Origin: a virus
Direction: 5' to 3' (one strand)
Length of the DNA stretch: 28,705 nucleotides
IMG/VR virus record: IMGVR_UViG_3300047462_000262
Coordinates: 1 to 28,705 of that record
The position numbers were made by a program, and so were the translations under genes. Below, one piece after another: positions 24,785 through 28,705 of the stretch. Position 1 is the stretch's first letter; the number at the start of each line of letters is the position of its first letter. The notes below the pieces were generated by a model that worked only from the letters and a program-made list of their open reading frames with translations, was not told the DNA's origin and made no database searches.

Positions 24785-25886
24785 AGCAAAAGTTTACAAA
24801 CTAAAGATCGAACCACATCCCAACGCAGACAAGCTCGAGCTTGCAGCCGTTGGGGACTATCGTGCGGTCGTAGGAAAAGGATTATACAAGACAGGCGACT
24901 TAGGTGTCTATGTTCAAGAAGGTTCGCTTGTACCAAAGTGGCTATGCGAGAAGTATGACTGGAAGCTTGCTGGTCCAGATGCAAACCGTGTTAAGGCAAT
25001 TAAGCTTCGAGGAATCCTTTCTCAAGGTATTGTTGTCCCTTTGACATCTCCAATAGGTGGTTATGGTTATTCGCTCCTTGCTCGTAAGGAAGGCGACGAA
25101 GCTATCCTTTGTAAGGAAGGTGATGATGTAGCAGAACAGCTTGGTATTGTAAAGTATGAACCACCTATCCCTGTGCATATGGCAGGTGAAGTGTTTAATG
25201 CTCATGGATATACTTTGAACTACGATATTGAGAACATTAAGAAGTATCCTGATATCCTTCAAGAAGGTGAAGAAGTTGTCATGACTGAGAAGTTGCATGG
25301 CACATGGACCTGCCTTGGATGGCATCCAGTTCCTGGATATGTTATTACATCAAAGGGTTTGAGTGGTCAAGGACTTGCGTTTAAACTTAATGAGGCAAAC
25401 AAAGATAATCTCTACCTTCGTTCTCTTGCAAGTACAGCATCCGACGATGGAGAGGATATTATCGATCGCTACTTTGGAGACTCTAATGCAAGAACAGATG
25501 GATTCTATATTCTTGGTGAAACATTCGGTAAGGGTGTTCAGGACTTGCACTACGGTACAACAAAGCCAGAGTTTCGAGTCTTTGACATCTACATTGGAGA
25601 ACCAGGACAAGGTCGCTATTTGAACTTCGACGAACTGCACGATATGTGCAAAGAGTTGAATGTTAATATGGTTCCAGTTCTTTATCGTGGACCTTTTAGC
25701 AAAGAGAAGCTAAATGAGATGACAAACGGAAAGGAAACACTATCAGGTAAGGAAGCTAACATTCGTGAAGGTATCGTTGTTAAGCCAGTAGTTGAACGTC
25801 GTCATCCTGATATTGGACGTGTTCAATTGAAGAGTGTTTCTGAAGCGTATTTGTTGAGAAAGGGTGATGTCTCGGAATTAACATAA
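24771..25886 (+). CDS. ATP-dependent RNA ligase, DRB0094/Rnl5-like
   Basis: Seals RNA nicks through a lysyl-AMP intermediate. 371 aa. The N-terminal OB-like domain (about 1-130) has PHPNADKLELAAVGDY and LRGILSQGIVVPL, as in DraRnl-type ligases. The nucleotidyltransferase core has motif I TEKLHGT (K174), motif III LGETFG (248-253), motif IV REGIVVKP (332-339) and motif V QLKSVS (352-357). ATG 24771 has GGAGAGA upstream. Tied to tRNA repair only by analogy with phage ligases. Confidence 0.88.
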   Translation: MATFEAKVYKLKIEPHPNADKLELAAVGDYRAVVGKGLYKTGDLGVYVQEGSLVPKWLCEKYDWKLAGPDANRVKAIKLRGILSQGIVVPLTSPIGGYGYSLLARKEGDEAILCKEGDDVAEQLGIVKYEPPIPVHMAGEVFNAHGYTLNYDIENIKKYPDILQEGEEVVMTEKLHGTWTCLGWHPVPGYVITSKGLSGQGLAFKLNEANKDNLYLRSLASTASDDGEDIIDRYFGDSNARTDGFYILGETFGKGVQDLHYGTTKPEFRVFDIYIGEPGQGRYLNFDELHDMCKELNVNMVPVLYRGPFSKEKLNEMTNGKETLSGKEANIREGIVVKPVVERRHPDIGRVQLKSVSEAYLLRKGDVSELT

Positions 25887-26005
25887 TGGGATATTATCAT
25901 CACTGTGGATTTACCCCACTTTGGGCAGCTTTTGCAGCTACTATATTAATTGTAGGTGTAATAGGCTATGCAGCTTATGATATTTGGAAACACACAAGGA
26001 ATTAA
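25886..26005 (+). CDS. Small single-pass membrane protein (39 aa)
   Basis: TAATG overlap with the ligase. MGYYHHCGFTPLWAAFAATI then LIVGVIGYAAYDIW: one transmembrane helix (about 11-32) with a basic C-terminus. Role unknown. Confidence 0.6.
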   Translation: MGYYHHCGFTPLWAAFAATILIVGVIGYAAYDIWKHTRN

Positions 26006-26006
26006 C

Positions 26007-26282
26007 ATGAGTGAATTTACGGAACGACACGAAAAGCTATGCGAACTGGAACAACTCGTTGCAGAATTTTTTCGACTTGTTGATAAAATTGAAGAGAGTG
26101 ACGGTGGAAGATTTTTCCGTCCCAATCAGCTTGTAATTAATTCTTGTCGTGCAATGGATGGAAATCGCTTAGGTCAGATCATTCCTCGTATCAAAGAGAT
26201 CGTTGGTGCTCCACCTGCTACATCTGACGAAGAATTAGAGAAACTTAATACTCCTAACGATGAAAATGAAACAAAAATATAA
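26007..26282 (+). CDS. Unknown small helical protein (91 aa)
   Basis: ATG 26007 with AAGGA upstream. MSEFTERHEKLCELEQLVAE is an amphipathic helix; RPNQLVINSCRAMDGNRLGQ in the middle and an acidic C-terminus. Overlaps the phosphoesterase start by 23 nt. Unassigned. Confidence 0.65.
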   Translation: MSEFTERHEKLCELEQLVAEFFRLVDKIEESDGGRFFRPNQLVINSCRAMDGNRLGQIIPRIKEIVGAPPATSDEELEKLNTPNDENETKI

Positions 26283-27063
26283 ATCTGTATTCATTTCTGA
26301 TATCCATTTAGGAACACGAGGATGCAAAGCTGAATATCTTGATAATTTTTTAAGTTCTGTTGAATGTGACAATCTATTTTTGGTTGGAGATATCTTAGAT
26401 TTTTGGGCAATGTCAAGAGGAGCAACATATTTTCCTCAATCTCATGTTGATATTATTCGTCGATTCCTAAATAAGGCGCGGAAAGGAACACAAGTTAAAT
26501 ACGTGATAGGAAATCACGACGAAATGTTTCGAAAATATTTAGATTTTTTAGTAGGTAGCGACTTAGGCAATATTAAAATTGGCGATGAGTTTGTACACAT
26601 AACTGCTGATGGTAGAAAACTTTGGATTACACATGGAGATTTGTACGACGGAGTTGTCCGTCTTCATAAATGGATATCGCACCTTGGTGATATAGGATAC
26701 ACCTTGTTAATCTCATTGAATGGATACTTCAATAAGGTTCGCAAGTTCTTTAAAAGACCTTATTGGTCTTTATCTGCGTTTGTTAAACACAAGGTGAAAC
26801 GTGCGGTCGAGTTTATAAACTCGTTCGAAGATGCTGTTGCAAAGCAGTGCAAAAAGATGGGATACGATGGAGTAGTCTGTGGACATATTCATCACGCAGA
26901 GATAAAGGACATCGATGGAATCACGTACTACAATGATGGCGACTGGGTGGAGAGCTGCACAGCTCTCGTTGAGCATTTTGATGGGCGAATGGAAATCATT
27001 ACGTGGCATGAGGTAGGACATGAAGATCCTAATCATAACCGACGCATGGTATCCACAAATTAA
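26260..27063 (+). CDS. Calcineurin-like metallophosphoesterase (LpxH-like)
   Basis: All dimetal motifs present: SDIHLG (13-18), GDILDF (43-48), GNHDEM (84-89), THGDLYDG (124-131) and GHIHHAE (208-214). 267 aa. Sequence style matches bacterial UDP-2,3-diacylglucosamine pyrophosphatase-like proteins, though the real substrate is unknown. Start 26260 or 26266. It overlaps the glycosyltransferase by 44 nt, a pairing I recall from bacterial envelope loci. Confidence 0.85.
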   Translation: MKMKQKYKSVFISDIHLGTRGCKAEYLDNFLSSVECDNLFLVGDILDFWAMSRGATYFPQSHVDIIRRFLNKARKGTQVKYVIGNHDEMFRKYLDFLVGSDLGNIKIGDEFVHITADGRKLWITHGDLYDGVVRLHKWISHLGDIGYTLLISLNGYFNKVRKFFKRPYWSLSAFVKHKVKRAVEFINSFEDAVAKQCKKMGYDGVVCGHIHHAEIKDIDGITYYNDGDWVESCTALVEHFDGRMEIITWHEVGHEDPNHNRRMVSTN

Positions 27064-28039
27064 TGGTGTTGTTAAGACTCTCTCCGAAGTAGGTAAGGTC
27101 CTTTGCAATCAAGGACATCAAGTAGATTTTATTACTCCAAACGAATTTAAAACATTTCCCTGCCCATCGTATCCTGAAATAAGACTTTCGTGGAATACTT
27201 GGAAGTTAGGGGGTCTTATTCGTAAACTTGATCCTGATGCAATCCACATTGCAACTCCAGAAGCACCACTTGGAATAGCAGCACGCTGTTATTGTATATG
27301 GCATAAAATTCCTTACACATCTTCGTATCATACAAAAATTCCTGAATACATTCACATGCGTTATCCTTTTATTCCTGAAGGTCTTATCTATAGGTTTATG
27401 CGTTGGGCTCATAAGGATAGTAAGGCTGTTCTTGCTACAACTCCCACAATGCTTCGAGAGATGAAAGAACATAAGTTCAAGCCACGATTGGTTGTTTGGA
27501 ATCGAGGTGTTGATTACTCTACGTTTAAATACAATGAAAATATTTCAGTCGATTACAAGAAGACATTGGTTTATGTTGGACGAGTATCTATCGAAAAGAA
27601 CATTGAAGCGTTTTTAAAGCTAAAAATTCCAAACACTCGCCAACTTGTAATTGGCGATGGTCCTGCAATGAAAGAGGTAAAGGAAAAATATCCAAAGGCT
27701 ATCTACGTTGGATATAAGAATGCTCAAGAGATTGCACACTTGGTTGGTAAATCATCTGTGTTTGTCTTTCCATCTAAAACAGATACATTTGGGATTGTTA
27801 TGATTGAAGCAGCCGCATGTGGAACACCAATTGCAGCCTTTCCAGTAACAGGTCCAATTGATTTTGTTAAAGAAGGTGTAAATGGTGCTCTAAGTGAAAA
27901 TTTACAAGAGGCAATAGAAAAAGCTCTCAAGGTTTCCCGTGAGAGCTGTTATCTTTATACTAAAGCCAATTATTCTTGGGAGAAGTGTGCTAAGATATTT
28001 TATGATACCTTGGCACCAATTCACAAAAATTTAGACTGA
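27020..28039 (+). CDS. GT4-family glycosyltransferase
   Basis: 339 aa, GT-B fold. MKILIITDAWYPQINGVVKT is the classic N-terminus of MgtA/SQD2-like hexosyl- and mannosyltransferases on lipid acceptors. Central LVYVGRVSIEKNIEAFLKL and C-terminal SKTDTFGIVMIEAAACGTP with the E-x7-E-like nucleotide-sugar site; PVTGPIDFV follows, as in that subfamily. Probably acts on inner-leaflet lipids. Strongly coupled to the phosphoesterase. Confidence 0.88.
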   Translation: MKILIITDAWYPQINGVVKTLSEVGKVLCNQGHQVDFITPNEFKTFPCPSYPEIRLSWNTWKLGGLIRKLDPDAIHIATPEAPLGIAARCYCIWHKIPYTSSYHTKIPEYIHMRYPFIPEGLIYRFMRWAHKDSKAVLATTPTMLREMKEHKFKPRLVVWNRGVDYSTFKYNENISVDYKKTLVYVGRVSIEKNIEAFLKLKIPNTRQLVIGDGPAMKEVKEKYPKAIYVGYKNAQEIAHLVGKSSVFVFPSKTDTFGIVMIEAAACGTPIAAFPVTGPIDFVKEGVNGALSENLQEAIEKALKVSRESCYLYTKANYSWEKCAKIFYDTLAPIHKNLD

Positions 28040-28225
28040 CTTTGTAACATCCTTTGCAACGTCTGTTGCTACGGTTGTTTCAACAGTTGCGGCTGCTGCC
28101 TTTGCATCTGCTTCTACACCAGCAACTACTGCTGTGCCTGTTACTGCCTTACCTGACTTCCATAGCTTGTATGCAACTACTGCTGCTACAACTACGACTG
28201 CTGTTACGATTAATGATACTAACAT
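28031..28225 (-). CDS. Small alanine/valine-rich membrane-anchored protein (64 aa)
   Basis: Minus strand, GGAGATC before ATG 28225. MLVSLIVTAVVVVAAVVAYK is one membrane helix; the rest is Ala/Val/Lys-rich amphipathic (AGVEADAKAAAATVE). Its 3' end overlaps the glycosyltransferase 3' end by 9 nt (convergent). Unknown role. Confidence 0.7.
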   Translation of the reverse strand: MLVSLIVTAVVVVAAVVAYKLWKSGKAVTGTAVVAGVEADAKAAAATVETTVATDVAKDVTKSV

Positions 28226-28347
28226 AATGATCTCCTTTGTGCAAAATTACGCAGAAGTATTTATGTTGACTTTGTATACCAATTCTCGTAGTGTTTACAT
28301 CTCTCATTACTGTGATTTTATACCCAAACCAAAAAGAGGTTGATTAA

Positions 28348-28611
28348 ATGCCTGGAGTTCAATTAAAGCACCCAAATGAATCATTTGAGTCGCTAATGCG
28401 TCGTTTTAAGAAGTCTGTTGAAAAGTCTGACATCTTGAAGATTCTTCGTGAGTATGAAGCTTATGAAAAGCCAAGTGAACGAAACAAGCGATTGAAGGCT
28501 GCTGCTGTTAAGCGTTGGAAGCGTCGTGAATATGAACTTTCTTTGCCAGAGCACAAGCGTGCTGAGTTGGCAGAAAAGGAAGCTGCTGAACGTAAAGGTG
28601 GACGTCGCTAA
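28348..28611 (+). CDS. rpsU: Ribosomal protein bS21
   Basis: 87 aa. MPGVQLKHPNESFESLMRRF, KKSVEKSDILKILREYEAYE and KPSERNKRLKAAAVKRWKRR match bS21 in order and length, with an extra basic C-terminal tail. bS21 sits near the anti-Shine-Dalgarno of 16S rRNA; phage-encoded copies are known in large phages and are proposed to bias ribosomes toward phage mRNA. AAAAAGAGG lies upstream of the ATG. Confidence 0.9.
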   Translation: MPGVQLKHPNESFESLMRRFKKSVEKSDILKILREYEAYEKPSERNKRLKAAAVKRWKRREYELSLPEHKRAELAEKEAAERKGGRR

Positions 28612-28617
28612 TAAATA
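28610..28617 (+). promoter_or_regulatory. Late-type box AATAAATA
   Basis: 7/8 match overlapping the bS21 stop and 5 nt before the tRNA-Ser 5' end. Confidence 0.35.
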
Positions 28618-28622
28618 GTTTC

Positions 28623-28705
28623 GGAAGTATCCCATAGAGGTCTATTGGCGCCGCTTGGAAAGCGGATGGGTAGTGAAAGCTGCCACGAGAGTTCGAATCC
28701 CTCTA
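28623..28705 (+). tRNA. tRNA-Ser (GGA), cut by the window edge
   Basis: 5' acceptor GGAAGTA, D-arm CCA/TGG, anticodon arm around TTGGAAA, long variable arm GGGTAG/CTGCC, T-loop TTCGAAT. The 3' acceptor is lost after two bases. Confidence 0.8.

Noticed and set aside
1-28705. Genome-wide recoding of UGA or UAG
   Set aside because: Many genes end properly at UGA with correct family lengths, and UGG is used for Trp throughout. Only single in-frame cases (RF, MazG-like) are seen.
1-28705. CRISPR arrays, insertion sequences or integrase/attachment sites
   Set aside because: No spaced direct repeats, transposase motifs or integrase genes were seen. The mobile genes here are homing endonucleases.

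Overview
The window reads as part of a large tailed-phage genome: an accessory, translation-rich region of a T4-like jumbo myovirus infecting a Gram-negative host. The evidence is (i) many TATAAATA-type boxes, the T4 late-promoter signature; (ii) T4-type genes (gp1-like dNMP kinase, a gp21-fold protein, thioredoxin, Seg-like GIY-YIG and HNH homing endonucleases); (iii) very short, tightly packed and overlapping genes, nearly all on the + strand; (iv) about 31 tRNA or tRNA-like genes. A DUF1289 protein and an LpxH-like phosphoesterase suggest a proteobacterial host, but the host cannot be fixed from sequence alone.

Layout. 1-1540: small late genes, several with a shared N-terminal peptide that looks like a capsid-targeting signal. 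1541-3245: a promoter, a short leader ORF, two mutually exclusive hairpins (one a terminator) and the first tRNA array. 3249-7380: small genes, a SpoU/TrmH methylase, a GIY-YIG endonuclease and most of the tRNAs, separated by unusually structured spacers. 7390-11350: small membrane and unknown proteins, YqeY, a MazG-like protein with an in-frame UAG, a second GIY-YIG gene, a P-loop kinase, tRNA-Trp and tRNA-Met. 11350-14830: consensus promoter, HD hydrolase, DUF1289, PTH2, dNMP kinase, thioredoxin and a gene frameshifted by a 10-bp tandem repeat. 14860-18970: two HNH genes, a VWA protein, an HExxH metalloprotease and a nucleotidyltransferase. 18974-20657: two paralogous protein-kinase-like genes on the minus strand. 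20660-28705: Hsp20, a release factor with an in-frame UGA, a gp21-like protein, a run of overlapping small genes, an HExxH protein, RNA ligase, a metallophosphoesterase/glycosyltransferase pair, ribosomal protein bS21 and a truncated tRNA-Ser.

How it fits together. Much of the region concerns translation: tRNAs for most amino acids, a tRNA/rRNA methylase, peptidyl-tRNA hydrolase, YqeY, a release factor lacking domain 1, an RNA ligase and bS21. This suggests the phage retunes or repairs host translation late in infection. A second theme is virion-packaged proteins: unrelated proteins (kinase-like, nucleotidyltransferase, P-loop kinase, small basic proteins) share an N-terminal M-K-hydrophobic-x-E-L/I peptide, three of them followed by a T4-protease-like (L/I)xE|A site. 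A third is a T4-style late box lying 3-6 nt from start codons, suggesting leaderless late mRNAs.

Most notable: a release factor whose Trp codon is UGA in a genome that also encodes a tRNA-Trp with A24 (the Hirsh UGA-suppressor configuration); an attenuator-like switch in front of the tRNA array; a recurrent closed multi-hairpin spacer ending 8-11 nt before tRNAs; and the shared N-terminal tag. All were read by eye; no alignment or folding program was run.
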